Positions 1 to 6,829 of a stretch of DNA of 64,000 bases are shown here, one piece after another. The first letter of the stretch is position 1, and each line of letters starts with the position of its first letter. The notes beneath the pieces were generated by a model. It was not told the origin of the DNA, searched no databases, and was given only the letters and a program-made list of their open reading frames with translations. The stretch is from Streptomyces vilmorinianum (GTDB taxonomy: Bacteria > Actinomycetota > Actinomycetes > Streptomycetales > Streptomycetaceae), in assembly GCF_005517195.1 (NCBI RefSeq), contig NZ_CP040244.1:4606001-4670000 (forward strand). The letters run 5' to 3'. The translations under genes were made by a program, and so were the position numbers.

Positions 1-31
1 GTACAGCACGCTCCACGAGAGGTCCACACTC

Positions 32-964
32 ATGAAGATCCTGGTCGTCGGCGCCGGAGCCACAGGAGGCTATTTCGGAGCCCTCCTGGCCCGTTCCGGA
101 CAGGACGTCACCTTCCTGGTCCGTCCGCGGCGCGCCGAGGTGCTGCGCGAGCGCGGTCTGCGCGTCACCGGCCGGGGCGAGGAGTGGTCCCTGGAGCCCC
201 GGCTGCTCACGGCCGACGCGCTGACCACTCCGTACGACCTCGTCCTCCTCTCGGTGAAGGCCACCGCGCTCGAGCAGGCGATCGAGGACATAGGCCCGGC
301 CGTCGGGCCGGACACGGCGATCGTGCCGCTGCTCAACGGGCTCGCCCACATGGACGCCCTCAACGCCCGCTTCGGCTCCGGGTCCGTCCTCGGCGGAGTC
401 GCCAAGGTGGTCACCACCCTCGGCGACGAAGGGGACATCGTCCGCCTCGCGCCGATCGCCCACCTCACGATCGGCGAGCAGGACGGGTCGCGCTCGCCCC
501 GAGTGGAGAAGATCCGGGCGGTGTTGAGCGAGGCCGGCATCGACGCCCTGGTGCCCGAGGACGTGCTGACCTCGATGTGGCACAAGTGGGTCTTCATCAC
601 CACCTTCGGCGCGGTGACCAGCCTGATGCGCGGGACGGTCGGAGAGGTCAACGCCGTACCGGGCGGCGCGGACCTGGGCCCTGCCGTTCTGGCGGAGGCG
701 GCGGCGGTGTCGGCCGCGGCGGGCCGTCCCGTACCGGAGTCCGAGCGGACGACGACGCTGGACATCGTGACCGCCACCGGTTCTTCGATGGTCCCGTCCC
801 TGTACCGGGACCTGGTGGCCGGACGCCCGACCGAGGTCGAGCACCTCTTCGGCGATCTGGTGGCCCGGGCCCGCGCCCTGGAGGTGCCGACCCCCCTCCT
901 CGATCTGGCGACCCTCCACCTGCGCGTGCACCAGGAGCGGGTCCTGGCCGCCGCCCGCGGTTAG
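32..964 (+). CDS. 2-dehydropantoate 2-reductase family protein (PanE/ApbA-like)
   Basis: A 310-residue cytoplasmic NADPH-dependent reductase of the ketopantoate reductase family. These enzymes reduce 2-dehydropantoate to pantoate in pantothenate/CoA synthesis, but many paralogues act on other 2-oxo acids. The N-terminus carries the nucleotide-binding motif GAGATGGYFG at residues 7-16. The mid-protein stretch SMWHKWVF contains the lysine expected at the active site. A C-terminal helical domain follows, and the length matches the family (about 300). The gene stands alone: the next gene is convergent and 37 bp away. Its neighbours are not vitamin genes, so the exact substrate is open. Confidence is high for the family and low for a true panE role. 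Confidence 0.85.
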   Translation: MKILVVGAGATGGYFGALLARSGQDVTFLVRPRRAEVLRERGLRVTGRGEEWSLEPRLLTADALTTPYDLVLLSVKATALEQAIEDIGPAVGPDTAIVPLLNGLAHMDALNARFGSGSVLGGVAKVVTTLGDEGDIVRLAPIAHLTIGEQDGSRSPRVEKIRAVLSEAGIDALVPEDVLTSMWHKWVFITTFGAVTSLMRGTVGEVNAVPGGADLGPAVLAEAAAVSAAAGRPVPESERTTTLDIVTATGSSMVPSLYRDLVAGRPTEVEHLFGDLVARARALEVPTPLLDLATLHLRVHQERVLAAARG

Positions 965-1000
965 CGCCGCCGCGGCCGTCGGGGTGCGGATGACGCCGCG

Positions 1001-1525
1001 TCAGACGCCGTGGAGGGCCTTGCGGAGTGCGTCCACGCCCACGGCGACACGGGCCGGGTCGAGGCCGTGCGCGGCGCCCTCGCGCCCGATCCACTGGGCC
1101 ACCAGGTAGTTCTGCTCGATCGCCACCGGGTAGCGGGCCTCGGGCGACAGGTCGTACTCGGGGAAGACGACGGCCGCGCGGGCACCGACGGCCAGCTCGC
1201 GCACCAGACGGTCGTGGGTGTGGGCGTTGCCGAACACCCAGCCGGCGCCGTGGAGGTAGACGAGGACGGGCAGGGGGCCGCCCTCGTGTCCCGCCGGGCG
1301 GACGATCCGCGCCCGGACGCTGCCGGTCGGGCCGCCCTCGACGGTCACCCACTCCTCGTCGACCTCCGGCTTCGCGACCGCGCCGGACTGGAGCTCGTCC
1401 ACGGCCTTGCGGCCGTCGTTCACCGGCATCTCGTACAGGAACGGCGGCCCGGCCGTCGCCGCGGCGAGCTCCGCCGCGGCCGGCTCCAGCACGGGCCGGT
1501 TCCTGCTCTGGTCGTCCGACATCAC
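1001..1525 (-). pseudogene. HSL-type alpha/beta-hydrolase (esterase) with deleted catalytic core
   Basis: A 174-residue reading frame with the N-terminal half of a hormone-sensitive-lipase-type esterase. It includes the strand-turn LVYLHGAGW that forms the oxyanion hole and the following FPEYDLSPEARYP segment. In intact relatives (about 310 residues) the stretch DPARVAV is followed by the nucleophile elbow GDSAGG. Here it runs directly into GVDALRKALHGV, which looks like the extreme C-terminus of the same family. The simplest reading is an in-frame internal deletion of about 130-140 codons that removed the catalytic Ser, Asp and His. The start is GTG at 1525 or ATG at 1522 behind an AGGAG-like site. 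A functional truncated protein cannot be excluded, but esterase activity is not expected. Confidence 0.7.
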
Positions 1526-1721
1526 GGACCGCCTCTCCTCGTACGTGCCCCGGGCAGCGAGACGGCCTCACCGCCGGTGTTCACCATGCGACCAGATCCA
1601 TCGACGGTTTGCAGAGCCAGGGCGTGAACGTCACGGGCTCACCGCTCAGCTTCAGCGGTACGGCCCGGTGACCGATCGAATGCCCGAGGGACTCCACCGC
1701 CCCTTGTGCGATCACTTTCAG

Positions 1722-1727
1722 TAATAT
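1722..1727 (+). promoter_or_regulatory. Possible -10 box (TAATAT) for the amidinotransferase gene
   Basis: TAATAT lies 51 bp upstream of the amidinotransferase start in the 253-bp gap between divergent genes. It stands out as AT-rich in an otherwise GC-rich context. No convincing -35 hexamer is seen at 16-18 bp, so the gene may need an activator or use another sigma factor. Weak prediction. Confidence 0.25.
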
Positions 1728-1778
1728 GGTCATGATGACGAGTGACTGACGTCTGGGATCGAAGGGTGGACCACGCGT

Positions 1779-2900
1779 ATGGCGGTGCCGTCGGACACCC
1801 CCGCGAACGCCGCCGAACCTCCCCTGTCGCCGGTGAATTCACACAATGACTGGGACCCGCTGGAGGAGATCATCGTCGGGCGCCTCGAAGGTGCGACGAT
1901 CCCCGGCGATCATCCGGTCGTGGCCTGCAACATGCCGCCCTGGGCCGCCCGGATGCAGGGGGTTGCCGGCGGATTCAGATATCCGCGCAGGCTGGTCGAG
2001 CGCGCGCAGGAGGAGCTCGATCAGTTCATCGCTCTGCTGGAGTCCCTGGACATCACGGTCAGGCGTCCCGACGCGGTCGACCACAGGCGTCGTTTCGCCA
2101 CCCCGCACTGGTCGTCGCGCGGTTTCTGCAACGCCTGCCCACGCGACAGCATGCTCGTGGTCGGCGACGAGATCATCGAGACACCGATGGCGTGGCCGTG
2201 CCGATATTTCGAGACCCATTCCTATCGCGAGATCCTGAAGGACTATTTCCTACGGGGCGCGCGCTGGACATCGGCGCCGAAGCCGCAGCTCACCGACGCG
2301 CTTTTCGACGCGGATTTCCGGATACCCGAAGTCGGCGAGCCCATGCGGTACATCCTCACCGAGTTCGAGCCGGTGTTCGACGCGGCGGATTTCATGCGCG
2401 CGGGACGCGACCTTTTCGTCACGCGGGGAAATGTCACCAACCGCATGGGCATCGCGTGGCTGCGCCGCCATCTCGGACCGGGCTATCGCATCCACGAGAT
2501 CGAGAGCCGCTGCCGTACGCCCATGCACATCGATACGACGTTCCTCGTGCTCGCGCCCGGCAAGGCACTGGTCAACCCGGAATACATCGACGTCGACCGC
2601 CTGCCCGACGTCCTGAGCTCGTGGGACATCCTGATCGCCCCCGAGCCCAACCCGATCGACGAGCACCTGCTCAGGATCACCTCGATGTGCGGCAAATGGC
2701 TCAACATGAACGTCCTCATGGTCGACGAGACCCGGGTCATCGCCGAGCGGCACCACACCGACACCCTGCGCGCGCTCGAACGCTGGGGATTCGAGCCGAT
2801 CCCCTGCGACCTTCTGCACTACGCGCCGTTCGGCGGCTCGTTCCACTGCGCGACCCTCGACATCCGGCGTCGGGGCACGCTGGAATCGTATGTCGACTGA
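1779..2900 (+). CDS. Amidinotransferase (glycine / inosamine-phosphate type)
   Basis: A 373-residue enzyme of the arginine:glycine amidinotransferase / StrB family, which moves the amidino group of arginine to an amine acceptor and releases ornithine. The family core is complete: FDAADFMRAGRDLF with the catalytic Asp at 211, RTPMHIDTTF with the catalytic His at 250, GKWLNMNVLMVDE, and GGSFHCATLDIRRRG with the nucleophilic Cys at 357. The C-terminal ending RRGTLESYVD closely resembles eukaryotic glycine amidinotransferase. In Streptomyces such enzymes occur in aminocyclitol antibiotic clusters (StrB), but no other aminoglycoside gene is visible here, so the acceptor is unknown. The ribosome site is weak (GAAGGG, about 15 bp upstream of ATG). 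Third-base GC is a little lower than in neighbours, a faint hint of acquisition. Confidence 0.9.
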   Translation: MAVPSDTPANAAEPPLSPVNSHNDWDPLEEIIVGRLEGATIPGDHPVVACNMPPWAARMQGVAGGFRYPRRLVERAQEELDQFIALLESLDITVRRPDAVDHRRRFATPHWSSRGFCNACPRDSMLVVGDEIIETPMAWPCRYFETHSYREILKDYFLRGARWTSAPKPQLTDALFDADFRIPEVGEPMRYILTEFEPVFDAADFMRAGRDLFVTRGNVTNRMGIAWLRRHLGPGYRIHEIESRCRTPMHIDTTFLVLAPGKALVNPEYIDVDRLPDVLSSWDILIAPEPNPIDEHLLRITSMCGKWLNMNVLMVDETRVIAERHHTDTLRALERWGFEPIPCDLLHYAPFGGSFHCATLDIRRRGTLESYVD

Positions 2901-3068
2901 TCGGCCCCCTGAGCGTGAGGCGGAGGTTCAGCCATCTGCCGCAGCACGTCGACCCGGTGGTGTCCGGCCGTGTGACCGAACGGCCGTGTTGACGTGCGGG
3001 CAGGGAGGGCGCGGGAGCAGGATGGTGCGCGGCTCCCCACTCTTCCGGCTCCGACAGGAGACACTCCC

Positions 3069-3344
3069 GTGCTCGAACGCAAGCAGCGCAAGACCCGGAC
3101 CGAGATCACCTTCGTGCTCCCCGCCGACACCCCTCCCGGGCCGGTCAGTGTCGTGGGTGACTTCAACGGCTGGGACCCCTACGCCCACCCCCTCCGCGCC
3201 CGGCAGGACGCCATGCGGGCCGTCACCGTCACGCTGCCCCGCAAGAGCAGCCACTCCTTCCGCTATCTGGCGGCCGGCGACTACTGGTTCAACGACGAGT
3301 CCGCCGACGGCCAGGACGGCCCCAACAGCAGGGTGAACACCTGA
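3069..3344 (+). CDS. Small CBM48/isoamylase E-set-like protein
   Basis: A 91-residue protein that is essentially one immunoglobulin-like glycan-binding domain of the isoamylase N-terminal / AMPK glycogen-binding (CBM48) type. Visible signatures are ITFVLPAD, VSVVGDFNGWDPYAHPL and the tail YLAAGDYWFNDESADG. It has no catalytic domain. The start is GTG at 3069, chosen because GGAG ends 8 bp upstream; upstream ATGs have no such site. Small proteins of this kind are common in Streptomyces, and a role binding glycogen or other alpha-glucans is inferred from the fold only. The next gene starts 42 bp downstream and may be cotranscribed. Confidence 0.75.
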   Translation: MLERKQRKTRTEITFVLPADTPPGPVSVVGDFNGWDPYAHPLRARQDAMRAVTVTLPRKSSHSFRYLAAGDYWFNDESADGQDGPNSRVNT

Positions 3345-3386
3345 GACCCCGACGCCATGGCACGCAGCGAAAGGGAGGGCCCTGAC

Positions 3387-4178
3387 GTGGTCCGGATGGC
3401 CGCGGAGGTCTTCGGCGCGCCGTGCTGGCTGAGTCTGATGGCGCGTGACCTCCACGCCGCACAGGAGTTCTACCGCGCTGTGCTCGGCTGGACCTTCACG
3501 ACCAGCAGCCTCGGGCGGGGGTTCTCCGTCGCCGAGCTGGACGGCGTGCCCGTCGCGGGGATCGACGCCGTGGCCGGCGAGTTCGCCGTACCCGTGGCGT
3601 GGACGGTGTACTTCGCCGTCGACGACGCGGACGCCGCCGTGGCGCGCATTCGCGCCCACGGCGGCACCGTGGGCGTCGGCCCTGTCGCGTATCCGCCCAC
3701 CGGCCGCGCGGCGCTCGCCACCGACCTCGAGGGCGCCGCTTTCGGGGTCTGGGAGGGTCGCGTCCTGTCCACCTGGCACATCGGTGAGGGTGAGGCGCCC
3801 GCGTGGCTCGAGCTGCAGACCAGGAACGCGTTCGACGCCGCGTTCTTCTACGGCAAGGTGCTCAAGTGGGCTGACGACGGGAGCCCCGGCTGCTGCGAGG
3901 TCTCGTACGAGGAGGATCAGGTCGTTCTGCGGCACGAGGGCCAGGCGGTGGCACGGCTGAACAGCGGCCCGGTCGACAGCGGGTCCCCCGCCCCGCAGTC
4001 ACGGCCCCGCTGGCTGGTCCACTTCAAGGTCCCCGACCTGGAGGCCGCCAGGGCCGCGGTCGTCGAGCACGGCGGCGGCATCGTCACGGACGACGTCCAG
4101 GTGGTGGCGCGGGATCCGGAGGGCGGTCTGTTCGCCCTCGACGAGTTGCCGGCCGTCGGGTGGCCGGTCGTCCCCTGA
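3387..4178 (+). CDS. VOC (glyoxalase/dioxygenase superfamily) protein, two domains
   Basis: A 263-residue cytoplasmic protein with two vicinal-oxygen-chelate domains in tandem. The first begins GAPCWLSLMARDLHAAQEFYRAVLGWTF. The second begins APAWLELQTRNAFDAAFFYGKVLKW and ends with DPEGGLFALDE. Two-domain VOC proteins of this length resemble the actinobacterial CFP32-like group, often annotated glyoxalase-like without a known substrate. The preferred start is GTG 3387, because AGGGAGGG sits 7 bp upstream; an in-frame ATG at 3357 lacks a site. Metal ligands are not obvious in every expected position, so a binding or resistance role is as likely as catalysis. Confidence 0.8.
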   Translation: MVRMAAEVFGAPCWLSLMARDLHAAQEFYRAVLGWTFTTSSLGRGFSVAELDGVPVAGIDAVAGEFAVPVAWTVYFAVDDADAAVARIRAHGGTVGVGPVAYPPTGRAALATDLEGAAFGVWEGRVLSTWHIGEGEAPAWLELQTRNAFDAAFFYGKVLKWADDGSPGCCEVSYEEDQVVLRHEGQAVARLNSGPVDSGSPAPQSRPRWLVHFKVPDLEAARAAVVEHGGGIVTDDVQVVARDPEGGLFALDELPAVGWPVVP

Positions 4179-4200
4179 CGCCTCAGCGCGGCCTGCGGCC

Positions 4201-4452
4201 TCAGGGGGGCGACGTGCCGCCTCCCTCACCCCGTACGGGGAGGAAGGCGATGCACTCGGCGTCGATCTGATCGGCCACATCGCTCAGCACTCCGGCCAGG
4301 GCCAGCACGGTCCCGGGGTCGAGGTCCGTCTCGCCCGCGTCCGTCGACGCCAGCCATCCGGCGGCGAGTCGCCGCAGAAGACCCGTGACCCGGTCGGCCG
4401 GGATGAGCAGGGGACCGCCCGCGAGGGAGACGAGGGGTATCGACGCGTTCAT
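4201..4452 (-). CDS. Conserved Streptomyces hypothetical protein (possibly DUF6213)
   Basis: An 83-residue soluble protein with the segments PLLIPADRVTGLLRRLAAGWL and LDPGTVLALAGVLSDVADQID. It has no membrane segment, signal peptide or cysteine motif; the only Cys is in DAECIAF. From memory it resembles a small Streptomyces family catalogued as DUF6213, but I cannot verify this. It lies 25 bp downstream of the universal stress protein gene on the same strand, so the two are probably cotranscribed. Function unknown. Confidence 0.6.
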   Translation of the reverse strand: MNASIPLVSLAGGPLLIPADRVTGLLRRLAAGWLASTDAGETDLDPGTVLALAGVLSDVADQIDAECIAFLPVRGEGGGTSPP

Positions 4453-4477
4453 CGTGAACCGACCTCCGCGGAACGGA

Positions 4478-5008
4478 CTACGACGGGCCGTGCTCCGTGG
4501 TTTTCGTGGCTTCCGTGGCCCTTGTGGCCTCCGTGGCCTCCGTGGCCTCCGTGGCCTCCATCGCTTCCATGACGTCCGGACGGACGATGACGACGGGGCA
4601 GGACGCGTGCAGGGCGCACTGCTGGCTGACGGAGCCCAGGAGCAGGCTGGCGAAGCCGCCCCGGCCCCGGCTGCCCACGACCAGCATCTCGGCCCCCGCC
4701 GACGCTCCGATCAGCACCTTGGCCGGGTTGCCCCGCACCACGTGTTCCACCAGCGGAACCTCACCGGCCCGCACGAGCACGGTCCGGATCTCGTCCGACA
4801 GGGCCTGCCGGGCCTGCTCCTCGTCGAAGGCGGCGGACACCGGCGGAGCGGATCGTCCCACCGCTCCCGGCACGTCGTAGGCGGCCACGACGTCCACCGT
4901 CCCGCCGATGAGCCGCGCGTGCCGCACCGCCCACCGCAAGGCGTCGTACGAGTCCGGGGAGCCGTCGACGCCCACGACCACGCGGGGAGTCTCGTCGTTG
5001 ACGTTCAT
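4478..5008 (-). CDS. Universal stress protein (UspA family) with repeat tail
   Basis: A 176-residue single-domain universal stress protein. These ATP-binding proteins accumulate under starvation, hypoxia or dormancy. Key segments are VVVGVDGSPDSYDALRWAV at the N-terminus and the ATP-binding signature VVGSRGRGGFASLLLGSVSQ near the C-terminus. The start ATG 5008 follows GGGAGGAG at good spacing; a longer upstream frame lacks a site. The last 25 residues are unusual: after VIVRPDV comes a low-complexity run built from EAT units, encoded by a 9-bp tandem repeat (see separate feature). The tail is beyond the conserved fold and probably tolerated rather than functional. Confidence 0.9.
   Translation of the reverse strand: MNVNDETPRVVVGVDGSPDSYDALRWAVRHARLIGGTVDVVAAYDVPGAVGRSAPPVSAAFDEEQARQALSDEIRTVLVRAGEVPLVEHVVRGNPAKVLIGASAGAEMLVVGSRGRGGFASLLLGSVSQQCALHASCPVVIVRPDVMEAMEATEATEATEATRATEATKTTEHGPS
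4506..4575 (-). repeat. 9-bp tandem repeat at the 3' end of the Usp gene
   Basis: About six to seven imperfect copies of a 9-bp unit, GGCCTCCGT on the plus strand, lie in the 3' coding end of the universal stress protein. Because the unit is a multiple of three, it encodes repeated Glu-Ala-Thr triplets and does not disturb the frame. Such arrays usually arise by replication slippage, so copy number may differ between strains. Confidence 0.75.
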
Positions 5009-5090
5009 GACCGGAGCTCCTCCCGCTGTGGGAGCGTTCTTCAATGCCCGGCTACCCCTGCCCGCCGGCACTATGCGCCGAGCCCCGCCG

Positions 5091-5708
5091 TCACTCGGTG
5101 CAGCTCAGCGTGTACGTCCGGCCCTCGCGGCCCCACTCACCCCACTCGGGCCGCAGCCCCGCGTCCATCGCCCGCAGGCACGGGCGGCCGATGTGCGCGT
5201 ACACCAGACGCCGTACCCGGTGCAGGAGCGCCTCGCGCCCGACCTCCAGGACGTACGCGTGGCCGCCGACCCCGCCCCGGAACCTGATCCGCCGGTCCCA
5301 GCCCGCCGCCTCCGCGAACATCACGTCGGCGCCGCCCGCCCACGACGGGAACTCCCAGAACTCCGGGGCCCACACCGCCACCCTCCCGCCGGCTTCGATC
5401 CGGTACCCGCAGGTCGGATGAGAGGTGTGCACCACCTCGAAGGCGCCGATGCGCAGGTCGCCCAGCCTCACCTCACCCATCCGGGGCTCGACGTCCCGCT
5501 CCGCGGCCATCCGCCGCAGGGCCGAACGGAGCTCGGCGTGCTCGTCGGTGACCAGCCAGGCGTCCAGCCGCCGCGGCGGATCCGCTCCGGGGCCGGCGTC
5601 GAGCGCCACCCGCCGGCCGCGGTGGGCGACCAGCAGGCCCGCCGGTGCGAAGCGGGGCGAGTTCATCGCCCCCACCCCGAGCAGCGTCAGCCGCAGCCGC
5701 CACGCCAT
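5091..5708 (-). CDS. Degenerate MBL-fold (RNase Z/PhnP-like) protein
   Basis: A 205-residue protein that starts like a metallo-beta-lactamase-fold hydrolase (LLGVGAMNSPRFAPAGLLV, then RRVALDAGPGA) and continues with ADVMFAEAAGW, GGVGGHAYVLEV and LVYAHIGRP. The hallmark HxHxDH metal motif is missing: where it should be, the sequence reads LVTDEHAELRSALRRM. Several late positions are still histidine. The start is ATG 5708, since GGAGGTGA precedes it by 5 bp; the GTG at 5717 would overlap that site. It is either a family member with altered chemistry or a catalytically dead paralogue. It ends about 80 bp downstream of the divergent stress gene start. Confidence 0.6.
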   Translation of the reverse strand: MAWRLRLTLLGVGAMNSPRFAPAGLLVAHRGRRVALDAGPGADPPRRLDAWLVTDEHAELRSALRRMAAERDVEPRMGEVRLGDLRIGAFEVVHTSHPTCGYRIEAGGRVAVWAPEFWEFPSWAGGADVMFAEAAGWDRRIRFRGGVGGHAYVLEVGREALLHRVRRLVYAHIGRPCLRAMDAGLRPEWGEWGREGRTYTLSCTE

Positions 5709-5968
5709 CGGGCTCACCTCCGTTCACCACCCCGCGGGTGCCCGGCGGACGCGGCCCTACGCGGCGCCGCGGGGGCCGGCCACCCGCGCGACGGAGTGGG
5801 GTTACGTCGTATGCGAGAACGTCACAGAAAAGCCTTCTCCCGGTTACACAGCGGGCCCCTTCCCCATGCCACTCTCCCGCTTGCGAGAACTCAACACGCG
5901 TAGAACGCGGCGTCCTTGAGCCGGATGCCGCGTTCCGGCGCGTCCGTCCCCGGGAAAGGGCACCCCCC

Positions 5969-6772
5969 ATGTCCGCTGTGCAGACAGGCAGATGGAAGGC
6001 GCTGGCGGCAGCCATATCCGCCGTCCTCATCGGCCTCACCCTTCCGACGGTCGCCGCGACTCCGGCGAGCGCGACGACCACGGCCTACGACAGCACGTAC
6101 TACAAGAACGCGATCGGCAAGACCGGCACGAGCCTCAAGTCCTCGCTCCACACCATCATCAGCGGCCAGAGCAAGATCTCGTACGACGCGGTCTGGAACG
6201 CGCTGAAGGTCACCGACCAGGACCCGAACAACAGCGGCAACGTGATCCTGCTGTACAGCGGCACCTCGCGCAGCAAGGCACTCAGCGGCGGCGACGTGGG
6301 CGACTGGAACCGCGAGCACGTCTGGGCCCAGTCCCACGGCAGCTTCGGCACCTCGGCCGGACCCGGCACCGATCTGCACCATCTGCGCCCCGCGGACGTC
6401 CAGGTCAACAGCATCCGCGGCAACAAGGACTTCGACAACGGCGGCAGCGCGGTCAGCGGCGCGCCCGGCAGCTACACGGACACCAACTCCTTCGAGCCGC
6501 GCGACGCGGACAAGGGCGACGTGGCCCGCATGATCCTCTACATGGCCGTCCGCTACGAGGGCGACGACGCCTGGGCCGACCTTGAGCCCAACGACTCGGT
6601 CTCCAACGGCAGCGTCCCCTACCACGGCCGTCTCTCGGTCCTGAAGCAGTGGAACGAGCAGGACCCGCCGAGCGCCTTCGAGGAACGACGCAACGACGTC
6701 ATCTACAACACGTACCAGGGCAACCGCAATCCGTTCATCGACCACCCGGAGTGGATCGAGGCGATCTGGTAG
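5969..6772 (+). CDS. Secreted endonuclease I family nuclease
   Basis: A 267-residue exported nuclease. The N-terminus is a Sec signal peptide (GRWK, a hydrophobic stretch AAAISAVLIGLTLP, cleavage near PASA-TT). The mature part carries the endonuclease I (NucM/EndA type) signatures DWNREHVWAQSHGS, TDLHHLRPADVQVNS and RGNKDFDNGG; the histidines and asparagine form the metal-dependent active site. The product should be an extracellular DNase useful for phosphate and nucleotide scavenging or biofilm DNA. The start ATG 5969 has an AAAGGG element 9 bp upstream. It is convergent with the polysaccharide lyase, the two genes sharing one strong terminator. Confidence 0.88.
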   Translation: MSAVQTGRWKALAAAISAVLIGLTLPTVAATPASATTTAYDSTYYKNAIGKTGTSLKSSLHTIISGQSKISYDAVWNALKVTDQDPNNSGNVILLYSGTSRSKALSGGDVGDWNREHVWAQSHGSFGTSAGPGTDLHHLRPADVQVNSIRGNKDFDNGGSAVSGAPGSYTDTNSFEPRDADKGDVARMILYMAVRYEGDDAWADLEPNDSVSNGSVPYHGRLSVLKQWNEQDPPSAFEERRNDVIYNTYQGNRNPFIDHPEWIEAIW

Positions 6773-6789
6773 ACCGGCTGTGACGTGCG

Positions 6790-6820
6790 CCGAACTCCCC
6801 GCCGGGTGCGGGGAGTTCGG
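6790..6820. terminator. Bidirectional stem-loop terminator
   Basis: A perfect 13-bp stem (CCGAACTCCCCGC and its complement) with a 5-nt loop. It sits between the convergent stop codons of the nuclease and the polysaccharide lyase. No long T run follows, as is common in Streptomyces. Confidence 0.75.
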
Positions 6821-6829
6821 CCCCGCAGG

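Noticed and set aside
70..777. Long open frames antisense to most genes (for example opposite the PanE-like, lyase, STAND and SpoIIE genes)
   Set aside because: They are shadows caused by high GC at third positions; their translations are Arg/Pro/Ala-rich or lack any domain and ribosome site.
4506..4575. CRISPR-like array
   Set aside because: The units are 9 bp, contiguous, without spacers, and lie inside a reading frame.
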